Origin: an uncultured Verrucomicrobiales bacterium
GTDB taxonomy: Bacteria; Verrucomicrobiota; Verrucomicrobiia; Limisphaerales; Palsa-1400
Direction of reading: 5' to 3'
Assembly (NCBI GenBank): GCA_903927905.1
Contig: CAIYOY010000215.1
Location: 1 to 64,000 of the forward strand
DNA: 64,000 bases
Below the pieces are notes generated by a model. That model was given only the letters and a program-made list of their open reading frames with translations, made no database searches and was not told where the DNA came from. The stretch's first letter is position 1, and each line of letters begins with the position of its first letter. Positions 26,401 through 34,788 of this stretch are shown piece by piece. A program made the translations under genes and the position numbers.

Positions 26401-27096
26401 ATCCGGATTCTGCGCCGTGCCCCGAATGAACGGGCGATCAGGGGAAAGACCGTTCTGCCGAAAAGCCTGCACCAAATCGTGAGAAATCATTTTGCGCAGT
26501 TGTTCATCGGTCAAGGTCCGGATTTTTGCCAATTCGTGCGAGGTGCGAAACCCGTCGAAAAAATGCAGAAAAGGGATGCGCGATTCCAGGGTCGCTGCGT
26601 GACAAATACAGGCCAGATCCTGCGCCTCCTGCACGGAACCGGAGGACAACAGCGCAAAACCGGTCTGACGGCAGGCCATCACATCCGAGTGATCGCCGAA
26701 AATGGAAAGGGCATGAGTCGCGACCGTCCGCGCCGTCACATGCATGCATACCGGCAGCAGTTCCCCCGCCATCTTGTACATGTTCGGAATCATCAGCAGC
26801 AAGCCCTGCGACGCGGTGAACGTCGTGCTGAGCGATCCCACTTGCAGCATCCCGTGCATGGCTCCGGCGGCTCCGGCTTCAGATTGCATTTCCACCACAT
26901 GCGGCACGGTGCCGAAAAGATTCTGGCGTCCTTCCGCCGACCATTCGTCGCACGATTCTGCCATGGCCGAGGAGGGCGTGATGGGATAGATGGCGATGGT
27001 TTCGGTCAACCGATAGGCGACCGAGGCGACGGCCTCATTCGCGTCCAACGTGGCGAATTCGGCTTCCGATTCAGCAGTTTGGGGTAATGGATTCAT
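23458..27096 (-). CDS. nifJ: Pyruvate:ferredoxin (flavodoxin) oxidoreductase
   Basis: 1212 aa; CIQCNKCVLVCPHAAI, CTGCNLCFAVCPVKS, GDGWAYDIGFGGLDHV, DTEVYSNTGGQQSKSTPLGA. Confidence 0.95.
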   Translation of the reverse strand: MNPLPQTAESEAEFATLDANEAVASVAYRLTETIAIYPITPSSAMAESCDEWSAEGRQNLFGTVPHVVEMQSEAGAAGAMHGMLQVGSLSTTFTASQGLLLMIPNMYKMAGELLPVCMHVTARTVATHALSIFGDHSDVMACRQTGFALLSSGSVQEAQDLACICHAATLESRIPFLHFFDGFRTSHELAKIRTLTDEQLRKMISHDLVQAFRQNGLSPDRPFIRGTAQNPDVFFQAREAANRFYDRTPAIVQEQMDLFAPLTGRKYRLFDYVGHPQADRVIVIMGSGGETAEETANWLNARGERVGVLKVRLFRPFSVEHFISALPATTKRIAVLDRTKEPGAIGEPLYQDVVTALHEGCEAGLGSFDAPVQITGGRYGLSSKEFTPAMVKSVFDELKKSHPKNHFTVGITDDVTHHSLPFDPEFDIEPKEVVRAVFYGLGADGTVGANKNSIKIIGTETEHYAQGYFVYDSKKSGAMTISHLRFGPNPIKSPYLVRHANFVACHQWQFLERCDVLSCADHGAVFLVNSIYSPGDVWNHFPIEVQEQIRAKGLKLYIIDAYKVAKLAGMGGRINTIMQTCFFAISGVLPRDEAIEHIKNSIRKSYAKKGEAVVQKNFAAVDQTLAALHEVPIPTADASGHHQAPTVPLEAPDFVQRVTSMMMANKGDLLPVSVFTPDGTWPTGTSKWEKRAIALEIPEWDSAICIQCNKCVLVCPHAAIRAKWYPAGHLAEGPEKFKAVDFRSNEHKGTKYSLQVAPEDCTGCNLCFAVCPVKSKTDPARKALNMVPMEPVREQEKENFKFFLSLPSPDRTKLALDVKSVQFMEPLMEYSGACSGCGETPYIKLLTQMYGDRLLIANATGCSSIYGGNLPTTPYSVNREGRGPAWSNSLFEDNAEYGLGQRLGVDQQAELARHLLKKLAPRLGDSFVDELLDAKQATETEIAQQRVRVAALKQQLQTLDSLDGSKLMAVADFLVKKSVWIVGGDGWAYDIGFGGLDHVIASNTDVNILVLDTEVYSNTGGQQSKSTPLGATAKFAASGKRQGKKDLGLIAMTYGTAYVAQVALGAKDSQTVKVLEEAESYDGTSLIIAYSPCIAHGYGLGLGLEQQKHAVDSGYFPLYRFDPRRAALGQPGLKLDSPAPKITLESFWKAETRFQILAAKDPDRARALLAEAQANVFKRFEFYEKLAGLVPLATEPVKKTPAIETPVHAPVA

Positions 27097-28577
27097 AAAT
27101 TTGAGGCGACCAGGGTTAAACCGTCATTCAATCGGCCCAACAACAGACCAGGCGCAAAGCCCAGCACGATGACCGCAATGGCCAGCGCGACGATGCCGAT
27201 TTGAGCAGGCATGGATATGTTCAACGAGCCGACATTAGCCGGCGCGGGAGCGACGTAAATCTGCTTAAGCACCTGTAAATAGTAATAGATCGAAACCACG
27301 CTGGTGGCCCCGCCCACGATGAGCAGCCAGAAGGCCTGCAAATGGTCGGGTCCGGAGATGGCGGCGGTGAACACGTAAAATTTTCCAAAGAAGCCGGAAA
27401 GCGGCGGGATGCCAGCCAGGGAAAGAAGAAACACCAACATGCAAAACGAAAGCAATGGCGCGCGGCGGCTCAGCCCGGCAAAATCAGAAAAACGATCGCG
27501 GCCACCACTATGTTCAACCATCGCGACGACGCCAAATGCGCCCAGCACCGTGATCGCGTAAGTGATGACATAAAACAACAGCGAACTTACCGCCCGTTGT
27601 TCGTCCGCCAACAAAGCCATGAGAGCATAGCCGCCGTGGGCAATGGCGGAATAGGCCAGCAAACGCTTGACACGAGTTTGCACGATGGCGACGAGATTGC
27701 CGATGACCATCGAGACCGTTGCCAGGATGGCCAGAACCGGAACCCAACCGGCCGCCAAGTGTCCCCACCCTGCCCCACCACGAGCAGAGCCGAATCCAGC
27801 CAGAACGATGCGGGCCAGCACAAAGAAACTCCCCACCTTGGAGGCGGAGGCGATAAATGAGGCGATTGGCGTCGGCGCTGCTTGATACACGTCCGGCGCC
27901 CAAAGATGGAATGGCGCGGCGGCGATTTTGAAGGCGAAACCCGTCAGCGTCATCACCAGGGCGACGTAATGGATCGGTTCCAAGTGTTGGGTTTGGAGTT
28001 TTCCAGCGATGGCGTCCAGTTGCAACTGGCCAGTCACACCGTAGAGCAAGCTGATGCCGAACAGCATGAAGGCCGCCGCCACGCTGCCAAAAAGAAAATA
28101 TTTCAGGGCCGCTTCCGCCGAAGCCGGGCTGGTTTTGTCCAGCGCGGTCATGGCGTAAAGCGAGAGGCTGACCAGTTCCACCGCGACGAAAATCATCAGC
28201 AGATTGTTCGAGCTGATCAAGAGCATCAACCCAACGGCGGCCAGCAGCAGCAACGCGTAATATTCGCCGATGTGGCGGGTAAATTTGGCATCAAAGGAAA
28301 TCAACGCAGTCACCAGCGTCAAACCCAGCAGCACTTCCTTGAGCAAAAAGCTGACGGCGGGCAATTCCACCATAGAGTAACTCCCCTCGGGCCGAATGCA
28401 GGCGATCCAGATCATCACTGTCAAACAAGCCACTCCACTCAACGAACCGACCACCCATTGCCGCACTTTGGCTGACTGTTCGCGCAGCGTGGCCACGTCC
28501 ATGAACAGCGCGGTCAGCGCGAAGATCACCAGAATACATTCGGGCGCGACCAACCGCATCAAGTTGAGGGGATTCAT
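27093..28577 (-). CDS. nuoN: NADH-quinone oxidoreductase subunit N
   Basis: 494-aa polytopic membrane protein of the proton-pump family, located next to nuoM. Confidence 0.9.
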   Translation of the reverse strand: MNPLNLMRLVAPECILVIFALTALFMDVATLREQSAKVRQWVVGSLSGVACLTVMIWIACIRPEGSYSMVELPAVSFLLKEVLLGLTLVTALISFDAKFTRHIGEYYALLLLAAVGLMLLISSNNLLMIFVAVELVSLSLYAMTALDKTSPASAEAALKYFLFGSVAAAFMLFGISLLYGVTGQLQLDAIAGKLQTQHLEPIHYVALVMTLTGFAFKIAAAPFHLWAPDVYQAAPTPIASFIASASKVGSFFVLARIVLAGFGSARGGAGWGHLAAGWVPVLAILATVSMVIGNLVAIVQTRVKRLLAYSAIAHGGYALMALLADEQRAVSSLLFYVITYAITVLGAFGVVAMVEHSGGRDRFSDFAGLSRRAPLLSFCMLVFLLSLAGIPPLSGFFGKFYVFTAAISGPDHLQAFWLLIVGGATSVVSIYYYLQVLKQIYVAPAPANVGSLNISMPAQIGIVALAIAVIVLGFAPGLLLGRLNDGLTLVASNL

Positions 28578-30091
28578 GGCGCGCCCCCTTTCCAGACCCG
28601 CTCAAATAACGGCGAATGCAAGCTGGGCAAAATCAAATCGAGCAAGACACTTGGAAACAGGCCGACCAAAATCGCCATGCTTAACAACAAGATCGCGCCC
28701 GCCTTTTCCGGCAGGGAAATGGCGTTAACCCCTGCGCGGTAAGTGGATGACTGCGCGTTTTTGTCACTGAAAAACGCCAGCACCATCACCCGCAACGTAT
28801 AGGCCACCCCCAGGATGATACCCAGCCCGGCTAGCAGGGTTAAGTGCGGAAAAGTGCGCCAGGCACCCACCAAGACCTGCAATTCCGCCATAAATCCGCT
28901 GAACCCCGGCAAGCCCATGGAGGCCGCGCCAGCAATGACAAACGTCACCGACGCAAACGGCAACACCCGGCCCAAATGCAGCGGTTCCAGTTCCGACAAC
29001 TCGCGGGTATGCGAACGCTCATAAACCATGCGACCGACCACGGCGAACAGCAGCCCGGCAATGATGCCGTGCGAAAACATTTGCAAGACCGCGCCGCTCA
29101 AGCCGATTTGCGAGAGGGTCATAAAACCGAGCAAAACAAATCCCATGTGACTGACGCTGGAATAGCCGATGACAAATTTGAAATCGCGCTGCACCAGCGC
29201 CACCATCGCACCATAGACAATTCCGATCACCGCCAGCACCGCAATCGGATAGCGCCAGAAATCCAATCCGAGCGGAAAAAGAGTCATCGCCACGCGCAAC
29301 GCGCCGTAGGCGCCGAGCTTCATAACCACCCCCGCGAGCAACATTGAAGCCCCCGTTGGCGCAGCCACGTGCCCGGTCGGCGCCCAGGTATGCAGCGGCC
29401 AAATGCCTGCCAAAATTGCGAAACCAATGAAGATCAAAGGAAACGCCCAGTACTGAAAAGTGGCCGGAAACGGATGCTGCGCCAGAGTTGCAAGATCAAA
29501 GGTGTTTGCGCCAGAGACAACGTAAGCAGCGATCAGTCCGATGACCACCATCGCGCTGCCGGCGAATGAGTAGAGGGCCAGCTTCATCGCGCCATACTCG
29601 CGCCGCGTGGAACCCCAAATGGCGATGAGAAAATATTTCGGAATGATGGCGATCTCATAAAACACCAGGAGCAGAAAAAGATCAAAACTCAGGAACACCC
29701 CATAAACCCCGCCGATCAGAACAAAATAAAGCGCAAAAAATTCCTTGGTGCGATAAGTGACGTTCCACGAGAAAAGCACCCCGGCCAGAGCGGCGATGCC
29801 GGTGAGCAGAACGAGGACCACGCTGATGCCATCGGCGGCCAGATGATAATGGATGCCAAGCTGGGGTATCCAATTGAGATTGATGATTGATTTAAGAACG
29901 CCCAATTCGTCCAGGTCATTGGGAAACAAAAGTTGGGTCAGAGTAACGGCCAGGCCGGCCGTCGCCGTCAGCAGGGCGAGCGCGCGAGTGTAGCGGGTCG
30001 GCACCAGCAGGAGCAGTGCCGCCCCAATGAACGAAATATAAATAGTCCAAGCGAGCATACCGTCGTGCAATGAAGGTATCGGGCGGGACAC
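28574..30091 (-). CDS. nuoM: NADH-quinone oxidoreductase subunit M (second copy)
   Basis: LLLVFYEIAIIPKYFLIAIWG..., FPLIFIGFAILAGIWPLHTWAPTGHVAAPTGASMLLAGVVMKLGAYG. Confidence 0.9.
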   Translation of the reverse strand: MSRPIPSLHDGMLAWTIYISFIGAALLLLVPTRYTRALALLTATAGLAVTLTQLLFPNDLDELGVLKSIINLNWIPQLGIHYHLAADGISVVLVLLTGIAALAGVLFSWNVTYRTKEFFALYFVLIGGVYGVFLSFDLFLLLVFYEIAIIPKYFLIAIWGSTRREYGAMKLALYSFAGSAMVVIGLIAAYVVSGANTFDLATLAQHPFPATFQYWAFPLIFIGFAILAGIWPLHTWAPTGHVAAPTGASMLLAGVVMKLGAYGALRVAMTLFPLGLDFWRYPIAVLAVIGIVYGAMVALVQRDFKFVIGYSSVSHMGFVLLGFMTLSQIGLSGAVLQMFSHGIIAGLLFAVVGRMVYERSHTRELSELEPLHLGRVLPFASVTFVIAGAASMGLPGFSGFMAELQVLVGAWRTFPHLTLLAGLGIILGVAYTLRVMVLAFFSDKNAQSSTYRAGVNAISLPEKAGAILLLSMAILVGLFPSVLLDLILPSLHSPLFERVWKGGAP

Positions 30092-30248
30092 GCCATGACT
30101 CGGCGGTTATTGTCATTTGCTTCGCATTTTTTGCTCAGTGGCCGGGCAATGCAGGTGAGTGAGGAAGACAGAGGCGGATTGACACGGATGGATTTTGAAC
30201 GAAGGAGCGGTCGGAAAGGGAATCTTGCTGGCCATGGTTTGATGAGGT

Positions 30249-30725
30249 ATGACTGATTCCATGAAAGCCATTCAAGGTTATCATCTCATCAAGCCGGAGG
30301 ATCTCTCTTGGCGGCCCTCCAACCTGATGCGCATTCCGAACGCGGATTATCTGGAGCGCACCGGCAGCGAAAACATTGGGGCACGCCTCTGGCGGCTGCC
30401 GCCGAAAAGCGCGAACACATGGCACAAGCATATCCGGGCGGAAGAATTTTATTTCGTGCTGGAAGGCGTCGGACGCATCCGCGTGGGTGATGAGACATTG
30501 ACTGTGCCAAAGTATGGCGGATTGTTGGTCGGACCGGATGAGTTGCGTCAGGTGTTCAATGACACCAACGCCGAGGTGCTTTGGCTCATCATCGGCGCGC
30601 CGGAGGAACTGGAATTTCTGCAAGGCTCAAAGTCGTCGGGCATGGATCTCAAACTTATCTATCCGACCGACCCGACGCAGTTGCCGAAGGAACTCACCGG
30701 CGTGCAATGGCCACTGAAGCAATAA
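30249..30725 (+). CDS. Cupin-domain protein
   Basis: NTWHKHIRAEEFYFVLEGVGRIRVGDETLTVPKYGGLLVGPDELRQVFN. Confidence 0.8.
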   Translation: MTDSMKAIQGYHLIKPEDLSWRPSNLMRIPNADYLERTGSENIGARLWRLPPKSANTWHKHIRAEEFYFVLEGVGRIRVGDETLTVPKYGGLLVGPDELRQVFNDTNAEVLWLIIGAPEELEFLQGSKSSGMDLKLIYPTDPTQLPKELTGVQWPLKQ

Positions 30726-30893
30726 AACGAAGGCACAAAGGTAAAGGGTGAGTTGCGGAATGGGCGATGGGGTGAAAAAATTCAAAATTCATTTTTCAAA
30801 GCTGCCCTCATCGGCAAAGGAGGCGAACCACGCCAACGGGACGGGGTGAAAATGCCATTGACGGGCAGGCGAACCAGGATTTAGGTTCGTGGC

Positions 30894-31442
30894 ATGAACC
30901 CGGCTGAGAAACAATTCCCATCTTCCACGCCACGGATAAAAAAGCCGCAGCCGGTCATTGGACTTGGGTTGCTCTACCTCACCTCCACCATAATCATCAG
31001 TGTGCTCATCAACACTCCGGTCAACGCCGCCCTGGGGATCACCTGGCGCTATCTGGCCTTGCCCGAGGCTCTGCTGGTGTTTGGCTACACCGCGCTGTCG
31101 GCCCGGCCAGGGCAGGGAGAAAAACGGCGCTGGTTTGCTTGGCCCCTGGCTTTGGCCATCTACTTGCTGGTGGTCATCACCTCGCAAAACTATGTTGTCG
31201 CAGCCAACAGCATCGCGTCAGGGCACGAAGAAATTGTGCTGTCAGGACCGATCCTGAAGAAGTGGACGCGCAGCTACAAGACAACGGGATTCTATATCCA
31301 GATCCAGGATGCCCGAAGCGGGGTCAAATTCAGCCTGCCTGTCTCCAAGGAGGAATACGGGGCAAAAGAGACGGGCGCAACCTTCAGCCGAACCTACTTG
31401 CTGGGACGTTTTGGCATACCCTATCGCTGGACCTTTAGGTGA
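30894..31442 (+). CDS. Hypothetical membrane protein
   Basis: 182 aa with several predicted hydrophobic helices. Confidence 0.55.
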   Translation: MNPAEKQFPSSTPRIKKPQPVIGLGLLYLTSTIIISVLINTPVNAALGITWRYLALPEALLVFGYTALSARPGQGEKRRWFAWPLALAIYLLVVITSQNYVVAANSIASGHEEIVLSGPILKKWTRSYKTTGFYIQIQDARSGVKFSLPVSKEEYGAKETGATFSRTYLLGRFGIPYRWTFR

Positions 31443-31632
31443 TAACCGCGAACCGGACGAACGACGCGAACAGGAGCAGGCAAAGGGCCAAGCCGGAGGA
31501 ATTTGAGAGTTGTCGAGATGAGAGTTGAGAGTGGGCAACAAAGCTGGCACAGAGGAAACGGAGGGGAGTAATCAGCAGTTATTATTTCGGTTCGCATTTT
31601 TGACCAATGGCTGTGTTGCGCAGGCTGCCTGA

Positions 31633-33105
31633 TCAAAGCTGCTTTTCCAGCGCGGCGCAAAGGGTCCGAAGGATTTGGATGCGGGCGAATTTTTTATCGT
31701 TGCCGGCCACCACCGTCCACGGGGCGTATTCGGTGCTGGTATGCGCCACCATGTCGTTGATAGCGCGTTTGTAGGCGTCCCATTGTTTGCGGTTGCGCCA
31801 GTCTTCGTCGGTGATCTTGTAGCGTTTGAACGGGGTGTTCTCGCGCTCCTTGAATCGGCGCAGTTGTTCCTCTTTGCTGATGTGAATCCAGAATTTGGCC
31901 ACGGCAATGCGGGCATCAGCCAGTTGTTCCTCGAAATCGTTGATCTCCAGATAGGCCCGCTGCCACTCGTCCACCCGGGCAAACCCCTCGACCCGCTCGA
32001 CCAGCACGCGGCCGTACCAGGTGCGGTCAAAAATCGTCACCCGCCCTGCCCTGGGCAGATGCCGCCAGAACCGCCAGAAGTAATGGTGGGCGCGTTCCTC
32101 ATCGGTCGGCGCAGCCACGGGGATGATCTGGTATAAACGCGGATCAACGGCGGAGGTGACGCGGCGGATGGCGCTGCCCTTGCCAGCGGCGTCCCAGCCT
32201 TCAAACAAGGCCACGGTGGAAACTTTCTTTTTGTTGGCCGCCCAGGTCAGGCGGGTCAATTCACCCTGATATTTTGCCAGTTGCTTGTCGTATTCGTGGT
32301 CGGTAAGGCGTTGGCTGAGATCAACATGGTCGAGAATGGTGATTCCCTTTTTGACAGGAAGCGAGGCAGCGTCGCCAGTCTGGGTGGCAACAGGCTGCTT
32401 TTTCAAACGGTCCCGCAAAGTCTTCAAAATGATTTGGCCGGCGGTCAATTCGCGATAACGCCGGTCGGTGGCCTCGATGACATGCCACGGGGCCGGCCCG
32501 GAATCGGTGCGGCGCAGGGCGCGTTCGCTGATCTTGACAAACTTGTCAAACATCTTGAAATGCTTCCAGTCGGAGGGCAGGACGCGCCAGTGGGTCTTGG
32601 GATTTTTTTCCATGGCCTTGAGCCGCTGTTTCTGGGCTTTTTTGGGCAGATGAAACCAAAACTTGATGATGACCGCGCCGTCTTCGGCCAGCATTTTTTC
32701 AAAAAAAGCGATGCGCTCCAGGGCGTTGTCCAGTTCGCTGGTTTTCGACTCGCCATAGACCCGGCGGATGATCGGCTCGGTGTACCAGGAGCCAAAGAGA
32801 ATCCCGATGCGCCCGCGAGCCGGTAACGCGCGCCAAAACCGCCAATAGGGCGGACGTTCGCGCTCCTCGTCCGAGCTTTGCCAGAAGGCATGGGTGTCCA
32901 CGCCGCGCGGGTCGAGCCATTCGTTCAACCGATGCACGGCTTCGCCCTTGCCCGCGCCGTCCGCACCGGAAATGATGATGATGACCGGAATTTTCGCCAC
33001 CTTCAGGGCAAAATGCGCCTCCAGCAGCGCAGAGCGCATTTTGGGAAGGGCGGCCTGATATTTTTTCTCTGAAACTTTTTGTCCTAACTCGGCGGCTTCG
33101 AACAT
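31633..33105 (-). CDS. pap: Polyphosphate:AMP phosphotransferase (two-domain PPK2 family)
   Basis: Two PPK2 units: IIIISGADGAGKGEAVHRLNEWLDPRG and TVALFEGWDAAGKGSAIRRVTSAVDPR...VTIFDRTWYGRVLVERVEGF. Confidence 0.85.
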   Translation of the reverse strand: MFEAAELGQKVSEKKYQAALPKMRSALLEAHFALKVAKIPVIIIISGADGAGKGEAVHRLNEWLDPRGVDTHAFWQSSDEERERPPYWRFWRALPARGRIGILFGSWYTEPIIRRVYGESKTSELDNALERIAFFEKMLAEDGAVIIKFWFHLPKKAQKQRLKAMEKNPKTHWRVLPSDWKHFKMFDKFVKISERALRRTDSGPAPWHVIEATDRRYRELTAGQIILKTLRDRLKKQPVATQTGDAASLPVKKGITILDHVDLSQRLTDHEYDKQLAKYQGELTRLTWAANKKKVSTVALFEGWDAAGKGSAIRRVTSAVDPRLYQIIPVAAPTDEERAHHYFWRFWRHLPRAGRVTIFDRTWYGRVLVERVEGFARVDEWQRAYLEINDFEEQLADARIAVAKFWIHISKEEQLRRFKERENTPFKRYKITDEDWRNRKQWDAYKRAINDMVAHTSTEYAPWTVVAGNDKKFARIQILRTLCAALEKQL

Positions 33106-34505
33106 AACAGGTTTCCTTTCAATTTGAGCGATTGCGCGGCGGCGATGGTCCGCTGGCTGATATCAACGGGGGCGCCTTCGCCCTGGACCGTTGCCAGCAA
33201 TCCGCGCTGGCGATAATAGTCAAGCAGCGGTTCGATCTGGGCGTGAAACGTTTTCAACCGGGCTTTGATGGTTGCGGGATTATCGTCATCCCTTTGCCCC
33301 AGCACCCCGCCGCAGTGGTCGCAGAGACCGGGCTGATGCGGCGGTTTGAATTCCAGATGATACGAGGCCTGGCATTGGGTGCAGATCCTGCGTCCGCCGA
33401 GGCGTTTGATGATTTCCGTGTCTGAGACATCAATCAAAATCGCCCCGGACAAACGCCGCTCGGCCGCCGTCAAGATCTCATCCAGCGCCTTGGCCTGGGC
33501 CAGGGTGCGCGGGAAACCGTCGAGCAGGAAACCATCGGCGGCATCGGATTTTTTCAGCCGCTCGGCCACCATGTCTTCGGTGACGCCGTCGGGGACAAGT
33601 TCGCCGCGGTCCATGTAAGATTTGGCCAGCTTGCCCAGGCTTGTTCCCTGTTTGAGATTCTCGCGGAAAAGATCCCCGGTGGAAATATGCGGCAGCGCGA
33701 GATCACGACAGATATGCTCGGCCTGCGTTCCTTTGCCCGACCCGGGGCCGCCGAGCAAAACCAGATCCAGACTCGGGCGCAGCACGTGCGTGGCCGGGAG
33801 GATGACTGGCTCCGGCACTTTCAAAGTCTCCAACTCTTCCATCGTGGTCGCGCGCCATTCCTTTTGCCGCAGCAGTCCGGCCAAGACGCGATAAACCTCC
33901 GCCGGTGCCCCTTCTGCATCCTCGATGGTCAGCCGGCCGGCCGAGTGATAATGATAAAGGACGGGATCAATGGTCCGGTGAAAAATGCCAAGGCGGGCCC
34001 GGGCCGATTCTACTTCATCGTCGGGGCGATGATGCAACCCACCACCACAAACATCGCAGCGACCAGGCTGGGTTGGTGGATGAAATCTGGCGTGATAACT
34101 GGCCTGGCAGTTGGGGCAGATCAGGCGTCCGGTCAAGCGCCCCAGCGCGACATCATCGCGCACTTTAAGATAAACAACGCCGTCCAGACGCTGGCCTCGC
34201 AAGTGCAGGATCTCGTCCAAAAACAACGCCTGAGCCAGCGTGCGTGGAAAGCCATCAAACAAAATCCCCTTGTCCGCCGGAACTTTTCCGAGCGACTCTT
34301 CGACCATGGCATCGGTGACTTCATCGGGCACGAGTTCGCCGCGATTCATGTAATTGCGGGCGAGCAATCCAAGCGCGGTCTTGTGTTCGAGATGGTCGTG
34401 AAAAAGGTCGCCGGTGGAAATGCGGATAAAATCAAAATCAGCCACCAACCGGCTGGCATGAGTGCCTTTGCCGGAGCCTGACGGCCCGATGAGTGCGATA
34501 TTCAT
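33084..34505 (-). CDS. adk: Tandem-domain adenylate kinase (two Adk units, each with a Cys4-type lid)
   Basis: Two P-loops (GPSGSGKGT, GGPGSGKGT), two DGFPRT motifs, two zinc lids (CPNC..CDVCG; CTQC..CDHCG). Confidence 0.9.
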   Translation of the reverse strand: MNIALIGPSGSGKGTHASRLVADFDFIRISTGDLFHDHLEHKTALGLLARNYMNRGELVPDEVTDAMVEESLGKVPADKGILFDGFPRTLAQALFLDEILHLRGQRLDGVVYLKVRDDVALGRLTGRLICPNCQASYHARFHPPTQPGRCDVCGGGLHHRPDDEVESARARLGIFHRTIDPVLYHYHSAGRLTIEDAEGAPAEVYRVLAGLLRQKEWRATTMEELETLKVPEPVILPATHVLRPSLDLVLLGGPGSGKGTQAEHICRDLALPHISTGDLFRENLKQGTSLGKLAKSYMDRGELVPDGVTEDMVAERLKKSDAADGFLLDGFPRTLAQAKALDEILTAAERRLSGAILIDVSDTEIIKRLGGRRICTQCQASYHLEFKPPHQPGLCDHCGGVLGQRDDDNPATIKARLKTFHAQIEPLLDYYRQRGLLATVQGEGAPVDISQRTIAAAQSLKLKGNLLCSKPPS

Positions 34506-34652
34506 AGGACAAAGACCATTGGTCTGGTCAAATGAACTCTATCCCCTGCCCCGGTTCTTACTACCCGTATTTTGGCAGGATGCGACCTTCCTTTGGCTTC
34601 CGAAACTGCGGCAATTGCGCGCCACCTTTATTTCCAGTCAGAATGGAAAATT

Positions 34653-34788
34653 TTGGTAGTGACTAAATTTGGATGGCGAACAGATGTTCGAGCATGGACA
34701 GACGTATTGTCGGCCCAGCAGGTAAAAAACCTGCGATACAGCAGATTGAAAATTTGCACTACGAAAAAGCAAATTAAGGCACTACCAA
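34653..34788. repeat. MITE-like intergenic repeat with 9-bp terminal inverted repeats and internal hairpins
   Basis: ttggtagtg (34653-34661) and cactaccaa (34780-34788); internal gcaggt/acctgc and aatttgc/gcaaatt hairpins. Confidence 0.6.
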
